A stretch of 64,000 nucleotides of DNA from Pseudomonas graminis. GTDB lineage: Bacteria; Pseudomonadota; Gammaproteobacteria; Pseudomonadales; Pseudomonadaceae. The stretch is taken from positions 62,001 to 126,000 of the forward strand of contig NZ_MDEN01000068.1 of the NCBI RefSeq assembly GCF_001705435.1. Direction: 5' to 3'. Positions 15,842 to 24,466 of the stretch are shown here, piece after piece. A program made the position numbers and the translations under genes. Under the pieces are notes generated by a model. It was given only the letters and a program-made list of their open reading frames with translations, was not told the origin of the DNA and ran no database searches. How positions within the stretch are numbered: the first letter of the stretch is position 1; each line of letters starts with the position of its first letter.

Positions 15842-17052
15842 AGCGCCATCTGTTGCGGCTGCGGTTTGTCGCGCAGTTGCTCGCGCAAATCGATGCTCGA
15901 GCTCTCGGCCTGACGCGGATGGTAGTCGCTGGTAATGATGAACGGCTTGGCCTTGGCCAGCACACAGCGCAGCCGGGTCAGGTCTTCGTAACGAATGCGA
16001 CGTTGGCGGCGCAGTTCGACCAGACGTTTGGTGGTGCGAATGCCGATGCCGGGGATTCGCGCGATCATCGCTGGCTCCGCGCGGTTGAGGTCCAGCGGGA
16101 AGATGTCGCGATGCTCCAGCGCCCAGGCGAGTTTCGGATCGATGTCCAGGGCCAGATGACCGGGGCCTTGCAGCAGTTCGTTCGCGCTGTAGCCATAGCT
16201 GCGCAGCAGGAAATCAGCCTGATACAAGCGGTGCTCGCGCATCAGTGGCGGCGCAGCGTGGGGCACGCTCTTCGGGCTGTTCGGAATCGGGCTGAACGCC
16301 GAGTAGTAGACGCGCTTGAGGCGGAAATCGCCGTACAGGGATTCGGCGGTGTGCAGGATGGTGCTGTCATCGGTTTCGTCAGCGCCCACAATCATCTGCG
16401 TGCTTTGCCCGGCGGGCGTGAATTTCGGCGCACGCGGCTCGTTGAGCACGGTTTGCTGACCGGTGTAAATGGTCTGCATGGCCTGCTTGATCGAGCCCAT
16501 TTCCTTTTCCGGTGCCAGGGTTTGCAGGCCCAGCTGGGTGGGCAGCTCGATATTGACGCTGAGGCGATCGGCATAGCGACCGGCTTCTTCGATCAGCGCA
16601 GGGTCGGCTTCAGGGATGGTTTTGAGGTGGATATAGCCACGGAATTCATGCTCTTCACGCAGCAGCTTGGCGACGCGGATCAGCTGTTCCATGGTGTAGT
16701 CGGCCGAGCGGATGATCCCGGAGCTGAGAAACAGGCCGCTGACGCAATTGCGGCGGTAGAAGTCCATGGTCAGGGTGACCACTTCTTCCGGGCTGAAACG
16801 TGCGCGCGGCACGTCGCTGGACCGGCGATTCACGCAGTACTGACAGTCGTACAGGCAGAAGTTGGTGAGGAGGATTTTCAGCAGCGAGACACAGCGCCCG
16901 TCGGGGGTGTAGCTGTGGCAGATGCCCATGCCGGTGCTCGATCCGAGGCCGGATTTGCCTTCGGAACTGCGCTTGGGTGCGGCGCTGCTGGCGCAGGAGG
17001 CGTCGTACTTGGCGGCGTCGGCGAGGATGCTCAGCTTGTCGATCAGCTGCAT
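15832..17052 (-). CDS. Putative DNA modification/repair radical SAM protein (TIGR03916-like)
   Basis: A 406-residue radical SAM protein. Seen: the cluster motif CLYDCQYC (CX3CX2C) at about residues 67-74, glycine-rich SGLFLSSGIIRS, NIELPTQLGLQ, and a C-terminal helix-hairpin-helix type DNA-binding segment AMIARIPGIGIRTTKRL. An additional Cys near the N-terminus (ICHSYTPDGRC) is also conserved-looking. The family is named for DNA modification or repair from context only. It is co-transcribed with the DUF4130 partner, and a near-perfect LexA palindrome lies just before its start, which supports a role in the SOS response. Confidence 0.85.
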   Translation of the reverse strand: MQLIDKLSILADAAKYDASCASSAAPKRSSEGKSGLGSSTGMGICHSYTPDGRCVSLLKILLTNFCLYDCQYCVNRRSSDVPRARFSPEEVVTLTMDFYRRNCVSGLFLSSGIIRSADYTMEQLIRVAKLLREEHEFRGYIHLKTIPEADPALIEEAGRYADRLSVNIELPTQLGLQTLAPEKEMGSIKQAMQTIYTGQQTVLNEPRAPKFTPAGQSTQMIVGADETDDSTILHTAESLYGDFRLKRVYYSAFSPIPNSPKSVPHAAPPLMREHRLYQADFLLRSYGYSANELLQGPGHLALDIDPKLAWALEHRDIFPLDLNRAEPAMIARIPGIGIRTTKRLVELRRQRRIRYEDLTRLRCVLAKAKPFIITSDYHPRQAESSSIDLREQLRDKPQPQQMALWG

Positions 17053-17059
17053 AGATTTT

Positions 17060-17089
17060 CTCGATACTGTTTTTATGTACAGTATCGAG
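17060..17089 (-). promoter_or_regulatory. LexA (SOS) box upstream of radical SAM gene
   Basis: A 30-base palindrome with perfect 11-bp arms CTCGATACTGT / ACAGTATCGAG around an AT-rich 8-base centre. The core CTGT-N8-ACAG at 17067-17082 matches the LexA consensus of gamma-proteobacteria. It lies 8-37 bases before the ATG of the radical SAM gene (17052), where LexA would block transcription. Confidence 0.85.
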
Positions 17090-17134
17090 TTAGCCGGGGA
17101 TGAACAAGGGCCGATCGGATGGATGGCCGGTCGA

Positions 17135-17779
17135 TCAACTGATGCGCTGTACCAATTCCTTCAATTCGCCGAAATCTTTGACGCGATGAAAGTTGGCGTT
17201 GTCCATGAACGCCGAGAAATCCGTGTCGCCATAACCCGCCACTTGGGCGCCGGCGCCGAGTCCTGCTTCAACGCCCGGAATGCTGTCTTCCACCAGCAGA
17301 CACTGATTGGGCGGCAGGCCCAGCAGTTCGGCGGCGTGTTCGATCAGGATCGGGGACGGTTTCCACGATTGCACTTCATAGGCGCTGACGATCAGGCCGT
17401 GGAACACGTCCAGCAGGCCGACCGTACTCAGGCAGGTTTCGATCTTGCTGCGCGGGCCGTTGGACGCCACGCATTTGGGCAGCGAGAGGTTGCGCACGAA
17501 TTCGACTGCGCCGGGCATTTCTTCGAGGCGTTCCTGCAGCAGCGGCAGGGTGCGCGCGCGGAATTCGGGTTCGATTTCGTCGCTTGGCAGCCATGGATAA
17601 TCGCGGCACAGGCCTTCCAGGCACAGCGCAAACTGCACGCCACGAAAGCGTTGCAGCACTTCGTCGACGCTCAGCAACACTTGATGCTTGTTGAGTATGT
17701 CGCGCAGCAGGCCGGCGGCCAGCCGTTCGCTGTCAACCAGGGTTCCGTCGCAGTCAAAAATGACGCCGGCAATATTCAA
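17135..17779 (-). CDS. HAD-superfamily hydrolase, phosphoglycolate/sugar phosphatase-like
   Basis: A 214-residue HAD-IA hydrolase. Seen: motif I VIFDCDGTLVDSE at residues 7-19 with the nucleophile Asp, an alpha-helical cap from about 20 to 85, motif II CVASNGPRSK, the conserved Lys in SWKPSPI, and motif IV LLVEDSIPGVEAG. This set is typical of small phosphatases such as YfbT/YqaB-like sugar or phosphoglycolate phosphatases; the substrate cannot be read from sequence. It is preceded by a 230-base gap and is not clearly in an operon. Confidence 0.85.
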   Translation of the reverse strand: MNIAGVIFDCDGTLVDSERLAAGLLRDILNKHQVLLSVDEVLQRFRGVQFALCLEGLCRDYPWLPSDEIEPEFRARTLPLLQERLEEMPGAVEFVRNLSLPKCVASNGPRSKIETCLSTVGLLDVFHGLIVSAYEVQSWKPSPILIEHAAELLGLPPNQCLLVEDSIPGVEAGLGAGAQVAGYGDTDFSAFMDNANFHRVKDFGELKELVQRIS

Positions 17780-18011
17780 ACAGGGCTCTCCTTCTCTCTC
17801 GATCGGGCTTTCTCGACCGGAATGCGTGTTCAGGTGTCTGGAATGCGGGTAGGGGCAATTCGACCGGCATTATCCAGAAAAGTTGGCGTCGATGTTCAGT
17901 CACTGACTTACGGTACGGCGCACCCCGTCCACGGGGAAGGTGTGCAGGAGGGCTAACCGCCATGGGAGCAGGCCGACGGTTCCATCGTCGGGCCTGCGCG
18001 TGACGCATCGG

Positions 18012-18965
18012 TTACAGCTCGACCGGGGTGACCAGCGTGCCCTTGTCGAAATGACCACTGACGTTAGCGAACACCAGATCGGCCATGGCCTGGCGGGTTT
18101 CGTAGGTCCCCGAGCCGATGTGCGGCGTGAGCACCACATTGTCCAGCTTCCACAGTTCGGCGGGCACGTTGGGCTCGTCTTCGAACACATCGAGGCCGGC
18201 CCCGGCGATTTCCGAGGCCATCAGCGAGGCGACCAGGGCCTTCTCGTCGACGACGCTGCCGCGGGCGACGTTGATCAGGAATGACTTGGGACCGAGGGCT
18301 CGAAGCACGTCGGCGTCGATCAGGTGTTGGGTGTCCGGGCCGCCGGGGACGATGACGATCAGGTAGTCCGAGTCCTGGGCCAGGTCCCGAAGGTCACCGT
18401 AGTGCCGGTAGGGCACATCGTCGTAGGCGCGGCCACGGCGGAAGTAGGCGATGTTCATTTCGAACGCGGCGGCGCGCTTGGCGATGGTCTTGCCGATCTT
18501 GCCCAGGCCGACGATGCCGCAGGTCTTGCCGCACAGGTCATTGCCGAGGGGGAACTTGCCGTTGGGCCACTGACCGGCCCGCACGAAGCGCTCGGCTTCG
18601 CTGATGCGGCGGGACACGCAGAGCATCAGCGCCATGGCGGTTTCGGCGACAGCGTTATTGAGGACCTCGGGCGTGTTGCTCAGCTTGATACCACGGCGCG
18701 CCAGATACTCGGTGTCCACCGCGTCGTAGCCGACGCCAAAGCTGCTGACCACTTCCAGGTTTGGCAGCCGATCGAGAACGGCATTGTCGGTGCCGAACAC
18801 ACCGCTGGTGACGACGCCGCGCACCTTGGCCCCGTGTTGGCTGGCCCAGGCGTCGATGTCGTGGATGTCGGCGAGTTTGTGCACGCTGTAATCGCGCTCA
18901 AGGTGGTGCATCAGCGAGGCATGCATCGGACCCCAGACCAGAATGTCGGCTTTCTTGTCGCTCAT
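18012..18965 (-). CDS. D-isomer-specific 2-hydroxyacid dehydrogenase
   Basis: A 317-residue NAD(P)H-dependent 2-hydroxyacid dehydrogenase, probably of the glyoxylate/hydroxypyruvate reductase type. Seen: nucleotide-binding GIVGLGKIGKTIAKR, the catalytic Arg in INVARGSVVDE, the Glu in DVFEDEP, and the catalytic His in VLTPHIGSGT. I start at ATG 18965, which has AAGGAG upstream, instead of the in-frame ATG at 18980. It follows the isochorismatase-like gene by 14 bases on the same strand, so the two form an operon. Substrate not determinable. Confidence 0.9.
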   Translation of the reverse strand: MSDKKADILVWGPMHASLMHHLERDYSVHKLADIHDIDAWASQHGAKVRGVVTSGVFGTDNAVLDRLPNLEVVSSFGVGYDAVDTEYLARRGIKLSNTPEVLNNAVAETAMALMLCVSRRISEAERFVRAGQWPNGKFPLGNDLCGKTCGIVGLGKIGKTIAKRAAAFEMNIAYFRRGRAYDDVPYRHYGDLRDLAQDSDYLIVIVPGGPDTQHLIDADVLRALGPKSFLINVARGSVVDEKALVASLMASEIAGAGLDVFEDEPNVPAELWKLDNVVLTPHIGSGTYETRQAMADLVFANVSGHFDKGTLVTPVEL

Positions 18966-18979
18966 TGTTTTCTCCTTCA

Positions 18980-19522
18980 TCAGGCCAGATACGCTTCGGT
19001 ATTCAGCACCTCGGCATAGGCGAAGCCCAGTGCGGACATGAACGCGGCGTGGACCTGGGCGGCCGGCACTACATCGCCATTGAACTCCAGGTCACGACTG
19101 GCGCAGGCGTCATGAATCACTTTGACGGTGTAGCCGAGGTCCGCCGCCGCTCGGGTGGTGGCATCGATGCACATGTGGCTCATGGAGCCGATGATCACCA
19201 GGTGCTCGATGCCTTTTTCTTCAAGCAGCGCCTGCAGCCCGGTGTCGCGGAACGAATTGGGGAAGTGCTTGAGCACCACCGGCTCGTGCTCAAGGTTCAG
19301 GACTTTGGGGTGCAGCCTGGCGCCCTCGGAACCAGGCGTGAAGAAGGGCGCGTCGGCACCGGACTCATGGCGGATGAAGACGATCAGATCCCCGGCGTCG
19401 CGGGCCGCCTGAACCACCTTGACGGCGTTGTCCGCGGCGGCGTCGGCGCCAACCAGCGGCCATTTACCGCCAGGGAAGTAGTCGTTCTGGATATCAACTA
19501 CGATGAGCGCTGTGCTGGACAT
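18980..19522 (-). CDS. Isochorismatase-family cysteine hydrolase
   Basis: A 180-residue cysteine hydrolase of the isochorismatase-like superfamily. Seen: catalytic Asp in LIVVDIQNDYF, a Lys in VVLKHFPNSF, and nucleophile Cys in GSMSHMCIDATTRAAADLGY. Members cleave amide or ether bonds (nicotinamide, ureidoacrylate, isochorismate and others). It is the first gene of a two-gene operon with a 2-hydroxyacid dehydrogenase, which hints at a small catabolic step. The upstream gap carries REP sequences. Confidence 0.88.
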   Translation of the reverse strand: MSSTALIVVDIQNDYFPGGKWPLVGADAAADNAVKVVQAARDAGDLIVFIRHESGADAPFFTPGSEGARLHPKVLNLEHEPVVLKHFPNSFRDTGLQALLEEKGIEHLVIIGSMSHMCIDATTRAAADLGYTVKVIHDACASRDLEFNGDVVPAAQVHAAFMSALGFAYAEVLNTEAYLA

Positions 19523-19616
19523 TCGGGCTTCCTTCTTGGAGGGGTGGGTGGTTGAGAGTAATACCTACCCGAGAACTGAACCACTGCCGCTGCACAGACT
19601 GAACGCGATACTGGCA

Positions 19617-19717
19617 GTAGGACCGGCTTCACCCGGGAACAGGCCGGTGTGCACAACTTCGATTTTGCAGTGTAATGATTGACGCCTTCCCGGCTAAAGC
19701 CAGTCCCACCGGTTGTG
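19617..19717. repeat. Facing pair of REP sequences
   Basis: GTAGGACCGGCTTCACCCGGGAA on the plus strand at about 19617-19640 faces GCCTTCCCGGCTAAAGCCAGTCCCAC at about 19683-19709. The pair is spaced as in REPIN-type doublets and fills the gap between divergent genes. Confidence 0.85.
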
Positions 19718-19806
19718 CGGTCCTGCTGGCACACGGCCTGTTTGAATCAGCAGCGCTTCCCGCTGTCCATACCGCGCCACCCCGTTTGAGTAACCACCGA
19801 GAAGTC

Positions 19807-20928
19807 ATGACCGTGAATGGAATCAGCCGCCACCTCCACGCCCTAGCCAGCCTGATCCTGCTGACGCTGCTGGTCGGTTGCAGCTCGCAACGCCATCAGG
19901 AACCCGCGCCGGATCCCTCGGTGGTACGCAGTGAAATCGTGCGGCTCTTGCCCGCCCGCGTCGCCGACCGCCAAGGCTGGGCCCAGGACATTCAACGCGC
20001 GTTTGACGTGCAGAAGATCAACCCCAGCGTTGAGAACCTCTGTTCCGTGCTGGCCGTGACCGAGCAGGAATCCAACTTTCAGGTCGACCCGGCCGTTCCG
20101 GGAATGGGCAAAATCGCCCAGGACGAAATCGACCGTCGCGCCAGCAAGGCGCACATCCCCAATCTGCTGGTGCGCAGCGCCCTGGACATCCGCTCCTCGA
20201 CCGGCAAAACCTTTAACGAACGCCTCAGCGCCGCCCGCACTGAAAAAGACCTGAGCGCCATTTTCGATGACTTCATCGGCATGGTCCCGCTGGGTCGTAC
20301 ATTGTTCGGCAACTTCAACCCGGTCCATACCGCCGGGCCCATGCAGGTCAGCATCGAATTCGCCGAGCGGCAGGCCCGGGATTATCCGTATCCGGTCGAG
20401 GGCTCGATTCGCCATGAAGTGTTCAGCCGTCGAGGTGGCATGTACTTCGGCATCGCCCATCTGCTCGGTTATCCGGTCAGCTACGACAGACCGCTGTATC
20501 GCTTCGCCGACTTTAACGCCGGCTGGTACGCCAGCCGCAATGCCGCGTTCCAGAGTGCGGTGGCGCGTGTGTCCGGCAAGCGTCTGGCCCTGGATGGCGA
20601 CCTGATCAGCTACGGTTTCGGCCCGGCGCTTGGGCAGACCGAACTGGCGGTGCGCAGCCTTTACCCCAAGCTGGACATGCGCAACACGACCATCCGCAAC
20701 CAGCTGGAGAAGGGCGAAACACTGGCCTTCGAAGAGACCGAGCTGTACGGGAAGATTTTTGCCATGGCCGACGAGGCCGCCGGCAAACCGCTGCCACGGG
20801 CTATTTTGCCGGGCATCGTGCTGGAAAGTCCCAAGATCACCCGCAAGCTGACCACGGCCTGGTTTGCGCAGCGGGTGGAAGAACGGCGAGTTCGCTGCAT
20901 GGCGCGGGCGTCCGGGTCTTTGAAGTGA
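19807..20928 (+). CDS. DUF1615 family lipoprotein
   Basis: A 373-residue predicted lipoprotein. Seen: signal peptide with lipobox LLVGC (Cys25), then a soluble domain containing VLAVTEQESNFQVDPAVPGMGKIA, where the Glu in a TEQESNF context recalls lysozyme-like transglycosylase folds, and THAGPMQ-like HTAGPMQVS. This matches the DUF1615 family; a cell-wall-related role is only suggested. Start at ATG 19807 is chosen because it begins the signal peptide; the frame runs upstream into REP sequence. The following small membrane protein is on the same strand. Confidence 0.82.
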   Translation: MTVNGISRHLHALASLILLTLLVGCSSQRHQEPAPDPSVVRSEIVRLLPARVADRQGWAQDIQRAFDVQKINPSVENLCSVLAVTEQESNFQVDPAVPGMGKIAQDEIDRRASKAHIPNLLVRSALDIRSSTGKTFNERLSAARTEKDLSAIFDDFIGMVPLGRTLFGNFNPVHTAGPMQVSIEFAERQARDYPYPVEGSIRHEVFSRRGGMYFGIAHLLGYPVSYDRPLYRFADFNAGWYASRNAAFQSAVARVSGKRLALDGDLISYGFGPALGQTELAVRSLYPKLDMRNTTIRNQLEKGETLAFEETELYGKIFAMADEAAGKPLPRAILPGIVLESPKITRKLTTAWFAQRVEERRVRCMARASGSLK

Positions 20929-20945
20929 GGCTACGATTGCTGAAA

Positions 20946-20971
20946 GCTTCCCGGCTAAAGCCGGTCCCATA
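20946..20971. repeat. Single REP sequence
   Basis: AGCTTCCCGGCTAAAGCCGGTCCC lies between the DUF1615 gene and the small membrane protein gene, without a facing partner. Confidence 0.8.
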
Positions 20972-20994
20972 TTCAATTTGCAGGAGGCATCCTC

Positions 20995-21564
20995 GTGAGC
21001 CGTGACATCGAAACACCGATCATCATTACCAGCAGCAACCCGGCTGCCGAGGAGCAGGCAGCGAGTGATCAGGTCGCCGACGCCATGCTGTTCGGATCAC
21101 CCAAAGACCGGCTGAATTTTTACCGCAAGGAAATCCAGTACGAGACGGCCATTCTGTCCAACCGCACCAACGCCTACCTGTCCGCGCAATCGTTTCTGGT
21201 GATCGCCTTCGCCTCGTCGATGGCCAACCTCAATCCGGAGTGGGGCAAGATGTTCACCCTGGTGGTGCCGCCTTTTCTGACGTTGCTCGGGCTGATCAGC
21301 TCCATGCACGCCTGGCCGGGCATTCGCGCGGCGTACGAAATCATCGATCACTGGCATTTCAAGCAGGCCCAGTTGCTTAGCAGCCAGCCGGCCATGGGCC
21401 TGGCGTACGACGACTCGCCGCTGTTCAGCGAACACGAGTCCAGCGAGAAGGGCTATCGCAAGTCGCTGATGTTTTCCATGCGCACGCCGTGGCTGTTCAC
21501 CGTGTTCTGGTTTTTGCTGGGGGCGTTTTCGATCTACGTGCAGGTCGTCGACAGCGTTTTCTAA
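20995..21564 (+). CDS. Small two-helix membrane protein of unknown function
   Basis: A 189-residue protein that begins with GTG at 20995, supported by CAGGAGG nine bases before it. Seen: polar N-terminus, then YLSAQSFLVIAFASSMANL and FTLVVPPFLTLLGLISSM as two closely spaced hydrophobic segments, an amphipathic middle, and a C-terminal helix PWLFTVFWFLLGAFSIYVQV. The segment ILSNRTNAYLSAQSF is reminiscent of small RipA-like octameric membrane proteins, but I cannot confirm it. Function unknown. Confidence 0.7.
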   Translation: MSRDIETPIIITSSNPAAEEQAASDQVADAMLFGSPKDRLNFYRKEIQYETAILSNRTNAYLSAQSFLVIAFASSMANLNPEWGKMFTLVVPPFLTLLGLISSMHAWPGIRAAYEIIDHWHFKQAQLLSSQPAMGLAYDDSPLFSEHESSEKGYRKSLMFSMRTPWLFTVFWFLLGAFSIYVQVVDSVF

Positions 21565-21830
21565 GTCCGCAAGGACCACGCCGATAAAGAAACAAAGAAA
21601 GCGGGGTGATGTTACCTTGACACCTAGTCGCGGCAGGCGTATCTCGTCTGCCCGGTGCACGCCCGCTGCGGCGGCTGCAATCCCAGGGTCAGACAGCTTC
21701 TTGGTCCACACCTTGCAACAACCTGCCGCGCAACGTTCTGCGCCGTTTTTTTGACCCTTTCGCGTATTTCACAGGCCTGCTCACGTCGACTAATTCTAAT
21801 TCTCGACCTGCACTCACTGGAGCCACCCTC

Positions 21831-22682
21831 ATGGCAGCATTGCAACAAATCACCGTAGACGCGCTCAAGCGCTCCGAATCCCAGCTGGCCGTTCAATGGC
21901 ACGCCGATCTGGAAGCCAGCGGTGCGACGCGCAATCTCAAGCCCGAGGAAATCCGCCAGCAGGTTGCCGACTTCCTGCGCCTGCTGACGTCGACGCTGGA
22001 GAAGGGTGGCTCCGCCAACATCACCACCACCGAATGGGATGACGTTCGCCACTTTCTGGAAAAACTGTCCAGTCAGCGCGCGTTGGCCGGTCAGGATTCC
22101 CAGCAGACCGCCAGTTTCATCTTCGCCCTCAAGGGCCCGCTCTTCACCCAACTGCAAAATGCCTTCGCTGATCAGCCGTTGCTGATTGCCGAGCAAGTGC
22201 TGCAGATGTCGGAGCTGCTCGATGGTCTGGGCCTGCACACCATCCGCACCTATCAGAAGTCCCGTGAAGCGGTGATCAAGCGTCAGCAGGAAGAACTGCT
22301 CGAGCTGTCCACGCCGGTGGTCAAACTGTGGGACGGCGTTCTGGCGCTGCCGATGATCGGCACGCTGGATTCGCAACGCACCCAGGTGGTCATGGAATCG
22401 CTGTTGCAGCGCATCGTCGACACCGGCGCTGAAATCGCCATCATCGACATCACCGGTGTGCCGACGGTCGATACCCTGGTCGCCCAGCATTTGCTCAAAA
22501 CCGTGACCGCGATCCGCCTGATGGGCGCCGATTGCATCATCAGCGGCGTGCGTCCGCAGATTGCCCAGACCATCGTGCACCTGGGTCTGGACCTGCAAGG
22601 CGTCGTGACCAAAGCCAATCTGGCCGATGCCCTCGCACTGGCCCTGCGCCGTCTGGGCGTCACCCTCACCAAGGCGGTATGA
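21831..22682 (+). CDS. rsbR: Stressosome scaffold RsbR-type STAS protein
   Basis: A 283-residue RsbR-like protein, the sensory scaffold of a stressosome. Seen: alpha-helical N-terminal sensor region (1-140), a linker helix with LLELSTPVVKLWDGVLALP around 157-174, the standard join to the STAS domain, and STAS motif IIDITGVPTVDTL, where Thr208 occupies the place of the phosphorylated Thr in Bacillus RsbR. With RsbS it should form the scaffold that binds the kinase RsbT. GGAG precedes the ATG. It opens an operon of six overlapping or closely spaced genes ending at 27288. Confidence 0.9.
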   Translation: MAALQQITVDALKRSESQLAVQWHADLEASGATRNLKPEEIRQQVADFLRLLTSTLEKGGSANITTTEWDDVRHFLEKLSSQRALAGQDSQQTASFIFALKGPLFTQLQNAFADQPLLIAEQVLQMSELLDGLGLHTIRTYQKSREAVIKRQQEELLELSTPVVKLWDGVLALPMIGTLDSQRTQVVMESLLQRIVDTGAEIAIIDITGVPTVDTLVAQHLLKTVTAIRLMGADCIISGVRPQIAQTIVHLGLDLQGVVTKANLADALALALRRLGVTLTKAV

Positions 22683-22686
22683 GCCC

Positions 22687-23049
22687 ATGGAGCGCATCCC
22701 GATTTTGCAGATGGGCGACTTTCTGCTCGTCACCATCCAGGTGGACATGCATGACCAACTGGCCCTGACACTGCAGGACGACCTGTCCGAACGCATCAGC
22801 CGCACCTCGGCCCGCGGCGTGCTGATCGACATCTCCGCGCTGGACATGGTGGATTCGTTCATTGGCCGCATGATCGGCATGATCTCCGGCCTGTCGCGGA
22901 TCATGGACGCCGAGACCGTGCTGGTCGGCATGCAGCCTGCGGTGGCGATCACCCTGGTCGAACTGGGCATGACCCTGCCCGGCGTCAGCACAGCGCTGAA
23001 CGTCGAGCGCGGCATGAAACTGCTGCGCGAGCGAGCCTATTCCCAATGA
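22687..23049 (+). CDS. rsbS: Stressosome STAS protein RsbS
   Basis: A 120-residue single STAS-domain protein, the RsbS partner in the stressosome. Seen: MERIPILQMGDFLLVTIQVDM at the start, as in RsbS proteins, and IDISALDMVDSFIGR, where Ser57 corresponds to the Bacillus phosphosite in VDSF. Phosphorylation by RsbT would release the kinase. The gene starts four bases after rsbR and ends in a four-base overlap with rsbT. An upstream in-frame start lies inside rsbR and is rejected. Confidence 0.92.
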   Translation: MERIPILQMGDFLLVTIQVDMHDQLALTLQDDLSERISRTSARGVLIDISALDMVDSFIGRMIGMISGLSRIMDAETVLVGMQPAVAITLVELGMTLPGVSTALNVERGMKLLRERAYSQ

Positions 23050-23450
23050 CCGTGCGCAGCAGCGGCACTCAACCCATTCGCATCGAGCAGGATGTCGTAC
23101 TGGCCCGGCAGACCGCGCGCAAGCTGGCCCAGGAATGCGGCATGCGCCTGATCGACCTGACCAAACTGGTCACTGCGGTCAGCGAGCTGGCGCGCAACAC
23201 CATGGTCTATGGCGGCGGCGGTGACATGGACTGGGAGATTGTCGAGGACGGCCTGCGCGTTGGCCTGCGGCTGACCTTTCGCGACGAAGGCCCCGGCATC
23301 CCTGACCTCAAACTGGCGATGACCGACGGCTGGACCTCGGGCGGCGGCCTGGGGCTTGGCCTGACCGGTGCCAAGCGCCTGGTGGACGATTTCGAGCTGG
23401 ACACCGCGCCCGGCGCCGGCACCCGCGTGACGATCTGTAAATGGACCTGA
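23046..23450 (+). CDS. rsbT: Stressosome serine kinase RsbT
   Basis: A 134-residue GHKL-fold serine/threonine kinase that phosphorylates RsbS and RsbR and is then released to act on a downstream target. Seen: N-box TAVSELARNTMVYG, G1 box FRDEGPGIPDL, and a glycine-rich GGGLGLGLTGAKRL. Its start overlaps rsbS by four bases and its end overlaps the phosphatase gene by ten. In Bacillus the target is RsbU; no RsbU or sigma-B is encoded here, so the target is probably one of the kinases downstream. Confidence 0.92.
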   Translation: MTVRSSGTQPIRIEQDVVLARQTARKLAQECGMRLIDLTKLVTAVSELARNTMVYGGGGDMDWEIVEDGLRVGLRLTFRDEGPGIPDLKLAMTDGWTSGGGLGLGLTGAKRLVDDFELDTAPGAGTRVTICKWT

Positions 23451-24466
23451 ACCTGCACAGCCACCTGACCCAGGTCTTGTCGGTGGAGGACGTCAGTCAG
23501 GTCGGTCACGCCCGACGCACGACCCAGAAGCTGGCCGAACAGGCAGGCTTTGATGAGGCCGATTGCGGCCGGGTGGCGCTGGTCGTCACTGAACTGGCGA
23601 GCAACATCCTCAAGCATGCGCAGAGCGGTGAGCTGCACGTGCGCGCGCTGCCGGGCGACGTTTCGGGTGCAGCGGCAGGCGTTGAGGTGATCGCAATCGA
23701 CCGGGGCAAGGGGTTCGACGTGCAGAACTGCATGGCCGATGGCTTCTCCACCCGTGGCACCCAGGGCATTGGCCTGGGTTCGGTGCTGCGTCAGGCGCAA
23801 GTCTTCGACGTGCACAGCGACCCCCGTGGCAGCGTGCTGCTGGCGCGCTTCTTCCCGCGCAAAAGCGTGGTGAAGGACCTGCGCATGGGCATCACGCAAC
23901 ATTCGTTGCACGATGACCCGGCCTGCGGCGATGTCTGGGAAGTCGCGATCAAGGGCCAGCAGGTCTCGATCATGATGATCGATGGCCTGGGACACGGCCC
24001 GGAAGCCGAAAACGCCGGCATGGCGGGCGCCCGCGCGTTCATTCGCAACCCCTTTGCCGACCCCGGGGTGCTGCTGGACGACTTGCACTTCGACATGCGC
24101 GGCAGCCGTGGCGGTGCCGCTGCGCTGGCGCAGTTCGACGGCGCGACGGGCCAGCTGCGCTTCATCGGTATCGGCAATATCGGTGCGTCGCTGATCGGCC
24201 AGGACAAAACCCGCGGCATCCCCTCGCACCCCGGCATCGTCGGCCTGCAGTACCGCAAGACTGCGCCGATCGATTACACCGAGTGCACCGGGCAGTTGTT
24301 GATCATGTTCAGTGATGGCCTGCAATCGCGTTGGAATCTTCGCGACTATCCAGGTCTGATGTACCGACACCCGGCGGTGATTGCAGCGGTATTGCAGCGT
24401 GATTACAACCGGGGCAGGGACGATGTAACGGTCTTGGTAATGGCTCTGGAGACGCTCGATGACTGA
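23441..24466 (+). CDS. RsbX-like PP2C phosphatase with N-terminal GHKL domain
   Basis: A 341-residue two-domain protein. Seen: N-terminal GHKL ATPase domain (about 1-135) with VVTELASNILKHA and IDRGKGF, and RGTQGIGLGS; C-terminal PP2C/SpoIIE phosphatase domain (about 150-341) with VSIMMIDGLGHGPEAENA and the late RDDVTVLVM Asp motif. In stressosomes a PP2C (RsbX) resets RsbR and RsbS by dephosphorylation; here it is fused to a second kinase-like module, so one protein may both bind the scaffold and reset it. Overlaps both neighbours, consistent with coupled translation. Confidence 0.88.
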   Translation: MDLNLHSHLTQVLSVEDVSQVGHARRTTQKLAEQAGFDEADCGRVALVVTELASNILKHAQSGELHVRALPGDVSGAAAGVEVIAIDRGKGFDVQNCMADGFSTRGTQGIGLGSVLRQAQVFDVHSDPRGSVLLARFFPRKSVVKDLRMGITQHSLHDDPACGDVWEVAIKGQQVSIMMIDGLGHGPEAENAGMAGARAFIRNPFADPGVLLDDLHFDMRGSRGGAAALAQFDGATGQLRFIGIGNIGASLIGQDKTRGIPSHPGIVGLQYRKTAPIDYTECTGQLLIMFSDGLQSRWNLRDYPGLMYRHPAVIAAVLQRDYNRGRDDVTVLVMALETLDD

